A stretch of 8,104 bases of DNA. It comes from Planctomycetaceae bacterium. GTDB taxonomy: Bacteria; Planctomycetota; Planctomycetia; Pirellulales; Thermoguttaceae. This document shows positions 1-7,210 of the stretch, piece by piece. Position numbers and translations under genes: made by a program. The stretch is from the NCBI GenBank assembly GCA_031274385.1, contig JAISQH010000422.1, positions 1 to 8,104 of the forward strand. Reading direction: 5' to 3'. The first letter of the stretch is position 1. Each line of letters begins with the position of its first letter. The notes under the pieces are model-generated. The model worked only from the letters and a program-made list of their open reading frames with translations, did no database searches and was not told where the DNA came from.

Positions 1-304
1 GAATGCTTGGCTTTTTGGCTTCGACAAAAAACAACCGGTTACCGCCGCCTAATCGAAACGCATAATCAGGCGATTTTGTTGCGCCGTCAATTTTGACTTT
101 GTCCTCGTGAATGACTTCGCGGTTCGACTCGGAGTAACCGGCTTCGTTGTCAATATCCCAACCAAGAGCCTTGAACAACGGATTGATAAAATCTTGCCGC
201 GTTTGTGCTTCGTTGTAGTCGATATTTTCGTAACTTTCAATCTGCAACGAAAACTTTTCGACAAGTTCATCAATCTTTTGATAAGCGGCTTCTTTTGTGA
301 TCAT
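1..304 (-). CDS. N-terminus of a type IIG-like restriction/modification protein (partial)
   Basis: The first 101 residues of a protein that continues beyond the left edge of the window. It opens MITKEAAYQKIDELVEKF, passes through a helical stretch (TRQDFINPLFKALGWDI, residues 35-51), and reaches a nuclease signature: PDYAF at 79-83 and FFVEAKKP at 92-99. D80, E95 and K97 fit the PD-(D/E)xK catalytic pattern. This arrangement is familiar from the N-terminal cleavage domain of single-chain type IIG/IIL restriction-methylation enzymes, and also resembles HsdR-type N-termini. In the first case an adenine methyltransferase domain should follow outside the window. The ATG at 304 is preceded by AGGA (315-318 on the plus strand, 10-base spacing), a reasonable ribosome site. 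It lies co-directionally only 69 bases after the stop of a truncated mfd. The family resemblance is strong; the exact subtype is unresolved because the methyltransferase and target-recognition parts are not visible. Confidence 0.72.
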   Translation of the reverse strand, partial: MITKEAAYQKIDELVEKFSLQIESYENIDYNEAQTRQDFINPLFKALGWDIDNEAGYSESNREVIHEDKVKIDGATKSPDYAFRLGGGNRLFFVEAKKPSI

Positions 305-373
305 TTTATTTTAATCCTGAATACTTTGGAGATTGTGACATAGTGATTTATTTTGTTGCGTATTTGTGAATCG

Positions 374-1255
374 TTACTTTGTTATTATATCATTTGTTTG
401 TCGTGCCGCAAGTTCGATTTCGCGCGGTTCCAGCAGAAGGATTGGCGATGCAGACGGCAGATAATCGAGCAATGACGCTCCAACCGCTTCGTTCGGCAGC
501 AATCGGGTCAAATCAATTTTGTCAATGTTTTCAAGCGACCGTTGCGTAACAAGATCAAAACGGCGGATCGATTCGATTTCGTCATCGAAAAACTCAACAC
601 GAATCGGTTGTTCCCAATCGGGTGCAAAAAGATCGAGAATAGACCCGCGAACCGCAAATTCGCCGGGCAAATCAACCGCCGGCGTATTATAGTAACCGCT
701 TTCAACAAGAAACCGGCGTAACTGTTCAGGATTGACCCGATTTCCAACTTGAAGCGTTTGCGTTCGTTCGCTAAGGAGTTCTTTCGACGGAACCGGTTGT
801 AACAACGACAAAATAGGCGCAACAATAATGAGTTGTGAATAAACCGTATCGGATCGTTCGGATTGTTTAAATAATTGTTGAGATAATTGTTTCAGTACAC
901 GAATCCGTTGACCGAATAAATCGTCCGCCAATGCTAAAACATCGTTTTTCTGTTCACAAACTGATGTCCGGTTTTCCAATGCCGGAAACAGCAGATTATT
1001 TGAGGTTGGTGAAAAAAGTTCGAGATCATCCGTGATTTGCTCGGCTTGTTCTGTTGCGGCGGTGAGAATCAGAATCGGCATGTTTCCGGCTTGCCGAATC
1101 GCGGCGGCAGCAAGTGCGCAGGCTCCCCCCTGAACTCCATCCACAGAAATCGGCTTTCCCGACCAAAGTTCGGAAACCGCTTCGGCAAACGGTGCATGAC
1201 CCAAAAGAAGTTGAGAAAATAAAGGAATCGTATCGGACACAGTATATTGTTGCAA
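374..1255 (-). pseudogene. mfd: Truncated mfd: UvrB-like N-terminal part of transcription-repair coupling factor
   Basis: Mfd displaces stalled RNA polymerase and recruits UvrA for transcription-coupled repair. This ORF encodes 293 residues against about 1,100 for the family. Only the N-terminal UvrB-homology module is present: a planctomycete-like opening (SVDGVQGGACALAAAAI at 37-53) and the diagnostic block PGEFAVRGSILDLFAPDWEQ (197-216), continuing into IRVEFFDDEIESIRRFD (218-234). Family-like sequence runs to about LLLEPREIELAARQ (273-286), then seven unrelated residues (TNDIITK) precede TAA. The RNAP-interacting domain, the translocase motor and the C-terminal regulatory domain are missing, so it cannot act as a coupling factor. 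The apparent start is TTG at 1255; a nearby ATG at 1284 is in another frame, and no Shine-Dalgarno site is visible for either. It lies 94 bases behind the radical SAM gene on the same strand. A restriction-type gene begins directly downstream, suggesting the gene was interrupted there. Recognition of Mfd is firm; the pseudogene status is inferred. Confidence 0.85.
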
Positions 1256-1349
1256 TAAAAATTTGAATTTGATTCGACAGGCATGATTTTTTGTACTCTT
1301 AGTAATTGAATATCCTTGTTTTTAATACAAAATTCTTTGTCTTATTTTC

Positions 1350-2561
1350 TTATCCGTACGCTCCCATACCAAAGAAAAGAGTTTTTTTCAAAAGACGATA
1401 AACCCAATAATTTTCAGGAATTTCCTCGCCGGGAAGAAAATGTGACGTTTTTGGAGTTGCGGCGTCCAACTCGGCGAGAAAATCGCGACCACTAAGATCA
1501 ACAATCTGTTCTTGTCGGAAAAATCCTGCTAACTCTTGCGGACGATCAATCAGAACACAACCTTGTGACCGTTCGCCATCGTACTGATCGCGAATAAACT
1601 GTTGAAAACGTCGCAAAAATTGGCTTTCATTAATGGTTTTATAAAAATCACCTTCGTTATCGTTCAAAAAATTCCGAGCAACAGTCAACGGCGGACATGG
1701 TTCAATACTTCCCTTTGCCCCGACAACAAAAGCCATTCCTTTCGACGCGGGACAAACCGCCCGCCCTTGCGCATCCCAATAGGTGTCGATGAGAATAATC
1801 GGCATTTTACGCCGCAACCGAAGTAATCGTTGCCGTAATTCCAACAGTTTTTCCCGATCAACCGCAAGATCAGAATCCGTTCCCACCGGACGATAAACAT
1901 AAAACCAAAGATACATCGCTCCGAGTTCGATGAATTGCCGAACATAAACTTCGGTCAAAACCTGGTCGAAATTTTGTGCAGTAACAACAGTGGCAACTCC
2001 GTAGAGTAACTTTTGCCGATGAAGTTCCCGGCAACCATTGACGGCATTAATAAATGTACCGGAACCACGCCGGGCGTCATTTTCGGTTTCAAAACCGTCA
2101 ATACTCACCAACGGCGAAACATTACCAAGATTTTTGAGACGTCTGACATTATTCGTATCGAGAAATTGACCGTTCGTAATAACTTGAAAATAGGCTTCTG
2201 GATGATGTTCGATCAACTCCCACATTGTCGATGTTAAAAACGGTTCACCGCCGAGAAGCGTGTAAAAATAAACGGAATGTTGCTGACCGATTTTGATAAC
2301 CCGTTCCATTTTGTCAACAGGAAGTAAATCCGGTAAAATTGTACGTTCCTGTTCCGAAGTAACCCAACAACCGCGGCAACGTAAATTACAAGCGTTGGTC
2401 AACGAAAAAAACAAAAACGGCGGAAAAAGAATGCCACGCTTGTTCCGTTTGTTGAAAGCACGGAGTGCGAAAAATCCCTTGAAACACCAAAGCCAAGCCG
2501 CCTTGAAAAGAAGACGCAAGGAAACATTCCTAAAACATCGAACAATAAAACCAAAAAGCAT
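1350..2561 (-). CDS. Radical SAM enzyme with Twitch/SPASM-like C-terminal motif, substrate unknown
   Basis: A 403-residue radical SAM protein. The [4Fe-4S]-binding CX3CX2C motif is C58-NLR-C62-RG-C65, followed by W66. GGEP (104-107) is the SAM-binding glycine-rich motif on the second strand, and VITNG (127-131) and SIDGF (153-157) are further barrel strand ends typical of this superfamily. Beyond the barrel, C270 and C289 are arranged as CX13GX4C (G284), which fits the CX9-15GX4C signature of SPASM/Twitch auxiliary cluster domains. C335 could be a further ligand. A full SPASM set of cysteines is not present. The N-terminus (residues 1-40) is hydrophobic and basic, with aromatic patches, and may associate with the membrane. 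The ATG at 2561 was chosen; no Shine-Dalgarno site is seen. It precedes the mfd remnant on the same strand by 94 bases. Catalytic class is secure. The substrate, for example a peptide or lipid, cannot be deduced from the window. Confidence 0.88.
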   Translation of the reverse strand: MLFGFIVRCFRNVSLRLLFKAAWLWCFKGFFALRAFNKRNKRGILFPPFLFFSLTNACNLRCRGCWVTSEQERTILPDLLPVDKMERVIKIGQQHSVYFYTLLGGEPFLTSTMWELIEHHPEAYFQVITNGQFLDTNNVRRLKNLGNVSPLVSIDGFETENDARRGSGTFINAVNGCRELHRQKLLYGVATVVTAQNFDQVLTEVYVRQFIELGAMYLWFYVYRPVGTDSDLAVDREKLLELRQRLLRLRRKMPIILIDTYWDAQGRAVCPASKGMAFVVGAKGSIEPCPPLTVARNFLNDNEGDFYKTINESQFLRRFQQFIRDQYDGERSQGCVLIDRPQELAGFFRQEQIVDLSGRDFLAELDAATPKTSHFLPGEEIPENYWVYRLLKKTLFFGMGAYG

Positions 2562-2830
2562 CGCGGTAAATGAATGATAGATTTTGAATTATGAACTATA
2601 AATTATAAATTGCGAAAAACAGTAACATGATCTTGAAGATTTGAAGAATTGCGTACGCTTTCTAATTTTCCGTATCAAGTTTGTTGAGACGAGATTCAAT
2701 TTCTGGCACATTATTAATATTGTCACAAGTAAAATTCATAAAACAATAACTGTTTTTAAGAAAAAAAAGAACCATTTTAAAATAAACAATTACAATTATT
2801 ATTTTGTTTCTGAAAATGTGTAAGTGTACG
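2562..2830. other. AT-rich spacer between ettA and the radical SAM gene
   Basis: This 269-base stretch is markedly more AT-rich than the flanking genes. It contains short near-repeats of the type AACTATAAATTATAAATT near 2592-2610 and an A-rich run near 2760-2770. I see no credible coding region, tRNA or strong hairpin. On the minus strand, which carries both flanking genes, the A-run reads as a T-run, but no convincing GC stem precedes it, so I do not call a terminator. Promoter elements for the radical SAM gene may lie here, but none stands out from the AT background. Confidence 0.5.
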
Positions 2831-4510
2831 TTACACGATTTTTTTGTACTTTCCGCGCCGATGTCCGAATCGGTTTGGGTCTTTGGTTTTGAGCATTTCT
2901 TCGTAGGCGGAAAAATTACCGTTGAACCAAACGACATTGCCGCCGCCTTCAAAAACAAGAAGGTGCGTACAAATCCGATCAAGAAAAAACCGTTCGTGCG
3001 AAATAACAATCGCACAACCCGCAAAATCAATAAGTGCTTGTTCCAAAACCCGCATTGTATTGACATCCAAATCGTTTGTCGGTTCATCAAGTAACAACAA
3101 GTTGCCGCCGCGTTTCAATAATTTTGCCAGATGAACCCGATTCCGTTCACCGCCGCTGCACTGCCCCACCAATTTTTGTTGCTGCATACCACGAAAATTG
3201 AAACGCGAAACATACGCCCGGCTGTTCATTCGGATTGTTCCGAGTTCGATCATATCCTTACCGTCGGTAATTTCCTGAAACACGGTGTTTTCGTCGTTTA
3301 ATGCGTCACGCTGCTGATCGACGTATGCCAACTGAACCGTCGAGCCAAGTTCCAGTACACCGGAATCCGGTTGCTCCTCGCCGACAATCATTCGTAACAT
3401 TGTTGTTTTACCGGTTCCATTCGGTCCGATAACACCGACAATGCCGCCGCGCGGAATGTCAAACGAACAATCGTCAATCAAAACAGTTCGTTTATCGGCA
3501 ATATCGTAACCTTTTGAAATATTTTTGAACGACAATACCTTGTCACCAAGTCTTGAGCCCGGTGCGATTTGAATAATGGTATCACTTTTATCATCCCATG
3601 TTTGCTGTGAAACGAGTTTTTCGTAAGCGTCAACACGGGCTTGGTTCTTTTGAAGACGTCCTTTGTGTGCCATTTGAATCCAATCGAGTTCGCGTTGTAA
3701 CGTTTTCCGGCGTTGCGATTCCTTTTTTTCCGTAACACGCAGCAACTCCGCTTTTTGCGCAAGCCACGACGAATAATTGCCTTCAAACGGAATTCCCCGT
3801 GTATTTTCCAGTTCGAGAATCCATTTTGTGATATTGTCCAGAAAGTACCGGTCATGCGTTACGATAATAACGGTTCCCGGATAATCGCGTAATGTTTCTT
3901 CGAGCCAATGAACGGTTTCGGCGTCGAGATGATTTGTTGGTTCGTCGAGGAGCAGCAAGTCGGGCTTTTCGAGCAACGCCATGCAAAGAGCAACACGGCG
4001 GCGTTCTCCGCCGGACAATTTTCGCACAAAAACGTCGTCCGGCGGCAAAACCAGTGCATCGGCGGCAATATCAATGGTTCGGTCAAGTTCCCAACCGTTG
4101 ACGGCATCAATTTCCTCTTGAAGTTTGCCCATTTTTTCCATGAGTTCGTCAAACTTGTCCGCTTGGTCGGGGTCAGCCATTGCGGCGGAAACTTCATTGA
4201 AGGCGTCGATTTTTTTCTGAATCGGAGCAACTGCCGTGAGCAGATTTTCACGAACGGTGGCATCGAGCAGGAGTTCGGGTTCTTGGGCGACGTATTTCAC
4301 TCTCATTCCTTTGGCAAGTGTTGCTTCGCCGTCAAAATCAGTGTCGATTCCAGCCATTATTTTGAGCAATGTCGATTTTCCGGCACCGTTTTCGCCAACG
4401 ATCCCGATTTTCGCACCGTAATAGAACATCAAACCAATGTTCGACAACACCGCCTTTTCTCCAAACCGCTTGGAGACATTGTGCATTTCAAATATAAAAT
4501 GAGGAGCCAT
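2831..4510 (-). CDS. ettA: ABC-F ATPase, energy-dependent translational throttle protein EttA
   Basis: A 559-residue soluble ABC-F protein, close to the 555 of E. coli EttA. EttA binds the ribosomal E site and gates the first elongation steps according to the ATP/ADP ratio. Domain 1 has Walker A GENGAGKST (39-47), signature LSGGERRRVALC (165-176) and Walker B LLLLDEPTNHLD (185-196) with VTHDR (217-221). The EttA-specific arm insertion lies at about 95-140, and the inter-domain linker, with EGNYSSW (243-249), at about 240-320. The PGSRLGDKVL block (317-326) precedes domain 2, which has GPNGTGKTT (362-370), CSGGERNRVHLAKLL (451-465) and LLLLDEPTNDLD (471-482). The C-terminus ends in basic KYKKIV. 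Oddities are minor: Cys replaces Leu in the second signature, and ISHERFFLDR carries Glu where Asp usually follows the switch His. Both catalytic Walker B glutamates are retained. The ATG at 4510 fits the usual start (MAPHFIFEMHNVSKRF); no Shine-Dalgarno site is seen. Confidence 0.96.
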   Translation of the reverse strand: MAPHFIFEMHNVSKRFGEKAVLSNIGLMFYYGAKIGIVGENGAGKSTLLKIMAGIDTDFDGEATLAKGMRVKYVAQEPELLLDATVRENLLTAVAPIQKKIDAFNEVSAAMADPDQADKFDELMEKMGKLQEEIDAVNGWELDRTIDIAADALVLPPDDVFVRKLSGGERRRVALCMALLEKPDLLLLDEPTNHLDAETVHWLEETLRDYPGTVIIVTHDRYFLDNITKWILELENTRGIPFEGNYSSWLAQKAELLRVTEKKESQRRKTLQRELDWIQMAHKGRLQKNQARVDAYEKLVSQQTWDDKSDTIIQIAPGSRLGDKVLSFKNISKGYDIADKRTVLIDDCSFDIPRGGIVGVIGPNGTGKTTMLRMIVGEEQPDSGVLELGSTVQLAYVDQQRDALNDENTVFQEITDGKDMIELGTIRMNSRAYVSRFNFRGMQQQKLVGQCSGGERNRVHLAKLLKRGGNLLLLDEPTNDLDVNTMRVLEQALIDFAGCAIVISHERFFLDRICTHLLVFEGGGNVVWFNGNFSAYEEMLKTKDPNRFGHRRGKYKKIV

Positions 4511-4518
4511 TTATTTTT

Positions 4519-4552
4519 GGGATTTGTGATTGGTGGTTTGGGGTTTGTGATT
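4519..4552. repeat. Short direct repeat GGG(A)TTTGTGATT, two copies
   Basis: Two near-identical units, 4519-4531 (GGGATTTGTGATT) and 4541-4552 (GGGTTTGTGATT), start 22 bases apart, about two helical turns, in the immediate 5' leader of ettA. The spacing would suit a dimeric regulator. However, this kind of G/T-rich low-complexity repetition is common in intergenic DNA, and I assign no function. Confidence 0.4.
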
Positions 4553-4674
4553 TGGAAGAAATGAAATTATCCACAAAATCAGTGAAAATTCAATGTCCAC
4601 CGTTGTTACTTTATTATTAGCGTTATGAACAGGCAACGGAACCATCGACACGCAAATGATTCGCGCTTCCGTGA

Positions 4675-4695
4675 TGCCAGTGGGAAGCACTGGCA
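4675..4695. repeat. Perfect 8-bp inverted repeat (hairpin) in intergenic DNA
   Basis: TGCCAGTG (4675-4682), loop GGAAG, CACTGGCA (4688-4695). The pairing is perfect and does not extend further. Neither strand has an adjoining T-run, so it does not look like an intrinsic terminator. It sits about 165 bases upstream of the ettA start and about 205 upstream of the lipoprotein start. It may be an operator, or part of a dispersed palindromic repeat. Confidence 0.5.
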
Positions 4696-4829
4696 ATGGT
4701 AACTGTTCTTTTCATTTGCCCGCAAAGACGCAAAGAATTAAACGGACTTCTTTTTTGCATTGCCTCCGGTTATCCATTTTTGAAAAATATCCTGTTGGAA
4801 AAATTGTTTTTTTCATTTTGTTTTCGCTC

Positions 4830-4858
4830 TTTACTGTAACGGTTCTAATTGTTATGAT
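4830..4858 (+). promoter_or_regulatory. Candidate sigma-70-type promoter for the lipoprotein gene
   Basis: TTTACT (4830-4835) and TATGAT (4853-4858) are separated by exactly 17 bases. They match the -35 consensus at four of six and the -10 consensus at five of six positions. Transcription would begin near 4865, leaving a leader of about 37 bases before the ATG at 4902. The surrounding DNA is T-rich, which raises the chance of a coincidental match. Confidence 0.35.
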
Positions 4859-4901
4859 TCGGTGATTTTTCTTGTGAAAAACGTTTTTGTGAAGAGTCAC
4901 A

Positions 4902-5888
4902 ATGAGAACCAAACCGAAAACAAGTTCCCGACAAAAAGCGATAATAATTGCCATGATTGCGGTTTGCGCGTTGTGGGTGGTTGGTTGCGGCACAACGAAA
5001 TGGAGCGATACCACCCGAACCGGAACAGAACAACTCCTCATTAGTAATGCCATTGATAGCGCGGTTGGGAAAATTGATTTTAGCCCCATCGGTGACAAAC
5101 GCATTTTTCTCAAAACCGATGCCATCAACGAATCAATCGATAGTAAATATCTCACAATGGCTCTCCGGCAACACATGGCTGCCAACGGCGGTGTGATCTG
5201 TGACAAAGAAGACGATGCTGATTATATTGTCGAAATTCGGGTTGGTGCCATTGGAACCGACCGCGATGACATGTTGATCGGTGTTCCGGCTCTGACTTTT
5301 CCCTCCATTCCCGGCTCAGGCATTTCCGCCAGCACCATTCCCGAAATTCCCGTCATCAAACGAACAAAACAACGCGGTGTTGCCAAAATTGCGCTGTTTG
5401 CCTACAACAAACACACAGGGCGTCCGGTGTGGGCGTCCGGCAATAACCAAAGCGAAAGCCAAGCCCGTAATCTTTGGTTTGTCGGCACCGGGCCTCTGAC
5501 TCGCGGAACAATTTACAACGAAACCACCTTCGCCGGTCATCATGTACCGGAATTTTTTGAAAATAAAAATGACCGGCGTTTGAAATCCTTCGCCGACCGC
5601 GCCGTCGTTTTCCGTGAACTGCCTAACGAACCGACATTGAAAAACAAAACCAGTCAACCGAATCAGTCTGACAAAATTGAAAACATGGAGCAGAACATGA
5701 GCCAAAACATGAACCAAAAAATTTCACAAACAAATCGGGCGATTGTTTCCACAACGGAGATTCCGCGATATTCCGACGCCGCAACAGTTGTTTCGCCTGT
5801 TTTACCCAATATTTCGCCTCCTATTTCGTCCCCCCCCATTTTTCCGCCGATTTATCAGTCGTCCGTTCCCACCGCACCCAATCAATAA
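4902..5888 (+). CDS. DUF6655-type planctomycete lipoprotein
   Basis: A 328-residue predicted lipoprotein. Basic residues (RTKPKTSSRQK) precede a hydrophobic segment (13-26) and the lipobox VVGC, with Cys29 as the lipidation site; the mature protein would start CGTTKWSD. The conserved body resembles the planctomycete DUF6655 family: TEQLLISNAIDSAVGKIDF (about 42-60), YLTMALRQHMAANGG (83-97), ADYIVEIRVGAIGTDRDDMLIGVP (106-129), then GVAKIALFAYNKHTGRPVW (159-177) and the GTGPLTRGTIYN block (195-206). The last 85 or so residues are low-complexity: a Met/Asn/Gln stretch near 262-277 and a Pro-rich end containing SPPISSPP and PPIYQ, probably disordered. A run of eight C at 5830-5837 lies within the Pro-rich tail. 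The gene stands alone between spacers of 391 and 156 bases. The molecular role of the family is not known to me; a periplasm-facing or outer-membrane location is inferred from the lipobox. Confidence 0.85.
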   Translation: MRTKPKTSSRQKAIIIAMIAVCALWVVGCGTTKWSDTTRTGTEQLLISNAIDSAVGKIDFSPIGDKRIFLKTDAINESIDSKYLTMALRQHMAANGGVICDKEDDADYIVEIRVGAIGTDRDDMLIGVPALTFPSIPGSGISASTIPEIPVIKRTKQRGVAKIALFAYNKHTGRPVWASGNNQSESQARNLWFVGTGPLTRGTIYNETTFAGHHVPEFFENKNDRRLKSFADRAVVFRELPNEPTLKNKTSQPNQSDKIENMEQNMSQNMNQKISQTNRAIVSTTEIPRYSDAATVVSPVLPNISPPISSPPIFPPIYQSSVPTAPNQ

Positions 5889-6044
5889 AGCCTAAAGGAA
5901 TTCCACCCTGTCATAAATGTTGCCCTTTGCTGGCAAAACTTAATATATTGTGGCAGAGGATAGAGTATAAGTCATAACCGGTGTCTCGTTTGCCAATCGG
6001 TAGTCTTCAAAATCCGAAACAAACAGGAATTTGCAAAGTGCAAT

Positions 6045-7142
6045 ATGTCAACATCAATAGAGGCGAAGACGTTTCATGAATGGGTTCAACGTCGCGGATT
6101 GGGAGCGGCAACAGTTCGCGGTTTTCTGAATCTGCTTGAATTTCCGTATTTTTCTGCGATGGTGTTGCGGAATTTCCTGTACGATTCCGGTGTTTTCCCG
6201 ACACATCGGTTGGCAATTCCGATTGTTTCCGTCGGCAACCTGACGCTTGGCGGCACCGGAAAATCGCCGATGGTGGCTTGGCTTGGTCGTTTTTTTCTCG
6301 ATCACGGACTCCAACCCGGTATTATCAGTCGGGGTTACGGTCAGTCGGCAAACGGTGTGAACGACGAATTTCTTGAACTGGCTTTTCGTTTGCCGTCGGT
6401 TCCCCATCGTCTGAACCGCAACCGGATTGCTGCCGCTTCTGATTTTCTCAATTCAAAAAACGCGGACATCTTGATTCTTGACGATGCTTTTCAACATCGG
6501 CGGATTGCCCGTGATTTTGATCTTGTTTTGCTTGATGCTTCGGAGCCGTTTGGTCACGAACATATTTTTCCGCGCGGAACGCTTCGGGAATCGACAACAG
6601 GGTTACGCCGGGCGGACGCGGTTTTCCTTTCCCGTGCGGATTTGGCGGATGAAACGCAACGCCGGAGAATCCGTGACCGGGTACTGGCAATCGCTCCGAA
6701 TATTCTTTGGGGCGAAATCGTTCACGAACCGCAATCGCTCCTTTCCATTGCAAAATCGGAAACGCCTCTTTCCGAAATTCACGGTAAGCGAATCCTTGCG
6801 TTCTGCGGCATCGGCAACCCCAACGCGTTCCGACAAACGTTGGAATCTTGCGGGGTTTGTGTGGTCGAATTGGTTCCGTTTCCCGATCACCACCGGTTCA
6901 AGCCGGAAGACCTTGACCGTTTGGAAAAAATCGCCTGCCAAAAAAAGGTGGATTCGATTCTTTGTACGATGAAAGACCTTGTCAAAATCGAACACCTCAC
7001 ACCGATTGCCATTCCCATTCAAGCCGTACTCATCAAAATCCGCTTCCTCACCGGCGAAGAAACCTTCCAAAAACATCTCAAAGAACACTTGACCGCCTTC
7101 CAAACTTCAAGGGAACTTCTAAAAACTTATTATTTTACCTAA
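6045..7142 (+). CDS. lpxK: Tetraacyldisaccharide 4'-kinase LpxK
   Basis: LpxK phosphorylates the 4' position of the lipid A disaccharide precursor at the inner face of the cytoplasmic membrane, the sixth step of the Raetz pathway. The 365-residue protein has an N-terminal amphipathic/hydrophobic helix (about 25-47) used for membrane contact. The P-loop SVGNLTLGGTGKSP is at 62-75, followed by SRGYG (95-99), NDE (106-108), ILDDAFQHRR (144-153), FPRGTLRES (175-183) and FPDHHRF (279-285). The acidic NDE and the His of the PDHH motif are the likely counterparts of the catalytic Asp/His pair described for Aquifex LpxK. CTMKD (307-311) replaces the more usual TEKD. The last ten residues, RELLKTYYFT, lie inside an inverted-repeat element and probably replace the native end. 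The ATG at 6045 fits the family N-terminus; no good Shine-Dalgarno site is seen. The gene overlaps the convergent membrane-protein ORF by four bases at the stop codons. Confidence 0.95.
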   Translation: MSTSIEAKTFHEWVQRRGLGAATVRGFLNLLEFPYFSAMVLRNFLYDSGVFPTHRLAIPIVSVGNLTLGGTGKSPMVAWLGRFFLDHGLQPGIISRGYGQSANGVNDEFLELAFRLPSVPHRLNRNRIAAASDFLNSKNADILILDDAFQHRRIARDFDLVLLDASEPFGHEHIFPRGTLRESTTGLRRADAVFLSRADLADETQRRRIRDRVLAIAPNILWGEIVHEPQSLLSIAKSETPLSEIHGKRILAFCGIGNPNAFRQTLESCGVCVVELVPFPDHHRFKPEDLDRLEKIACQKKVDSILCTMKDLVKIEHLTPIAIPIQAVLIKIRFLTGEETFQKHLKEHLTAFQTSRELLKTYYFT

Positions 7143-7210
7143 AAATTATTTGTAAGTCCCTTATTTTTCAATGCGAGATTTGTGAAAAATAAGGTTTTTA
7201 GAAGTTCCCT
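7110..7210. repeat. MITE-like inverted-repeat element at a convergent gene junction
   Basis: The outer arms are AGGGAACTTCTAAAAAC (7110-7126) and its exact complement (7194-7210), 17 perfect bp. With a one-base bulge the pairing continues through TTATT. An inner arm pair, 7159-7170 with 7183-7194, adds 12 perfect bp and abuts the outer right arm. A degenerate third copy of the end (TAAGTCCCTTA, about 7153-7163) lies inside. The element is about 101 bp, AT-rich, and carries no transposase. Both flanking genes run into it and stop near its middle. I find no clear target-site duplication (TCA on the left against AAT on the right). A non-autonomous insertion or a dispersed intergenic palindrome are both possible; copy number elsewhere in the genome would decide. 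Confidence 0.65.

Larger units (their letters stand above)
4511..4901. other. 391-base non-coding region between divergent ettA and the lipoprotein gene
   Basis: The intergenic space between two divergently transcribed genes. Working rightward it holds a 12-13 base direct repeat next to the ettA start, a perfect hairpin at 4675-4695, a CGCAAAGACGCAAAG tandem motif near 4719-4733, a T-rich stretch (4795-4830) and a candidate promoter facing the lipoprotein gene. The short reading frames here lack any recognisable protein character and have low-complexity translations, so I call no gene. The patchwork of small repeats is compatible with decayed dispersed repeats, but copy number cannot be judged from one window. 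Confidence 0.55.

Noticed and set aside
305..373. Transposon end or target duplication at the mfd/restriction gene junction
   Set aside because: I looked for terminal inverted repeats or a short duplication here and found none convincing. The other end of any insertion is outside the window.
1069..1284. ATG at 1284 as the start of mfd
   Set aside because: It is in a different frame from the Mfd sequence. Using it would need a frameshift, while the TTG at 1255 already gives a family-like N-terminus.
2824..2836. GTGTA-CGT-TACAC hairpin followed by T-run at the ettA stop codon
   Set aside because: The T-run is on the plus strand and lies inside the ettA coding sequence. On the ettA strand nothing terminator-like follows, and the stem is only 5 bp.
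2662..3090. Minus-strand 142-codon frame overlapping the 3' end of ettA and the spacer
   Set aside because: It overlaps ettA in another frame and its second half is translated AT-rich spacer with Lys/Ile/Asn runs. No domain or ribosome site supports it.
3908..4564. Long plus-strand open frame (218 codons) opposite ettA
   Set aside because: It is the antisense shadow of a well-conserved ABC-F gene. Its translation has no recognisable domain, and the real gene has all its motifs on the minus strand.
4712..5206. Minus-strand 164-codon frame across the lipoprotein gene start
   Set aside because: It is antisense to the signal peptide and conserved body of the lipoprotein, which has a clear lipobox and family resemblance. 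No independent support.
5918..5934. TTGCC-CTTTGCT-GGCAA inverted repeat after the lipoprotein gene
   Set aside because: A 5-bp stem without a following T-run is too weak to call a terminator.
6478..6972. Plus-strand 164-codon frame and minus-strand 166-codon frame within lpxK
   Set aside because: Both are alternative-frame shadows of lpxK, where every expected kinase motif is in the main frame.
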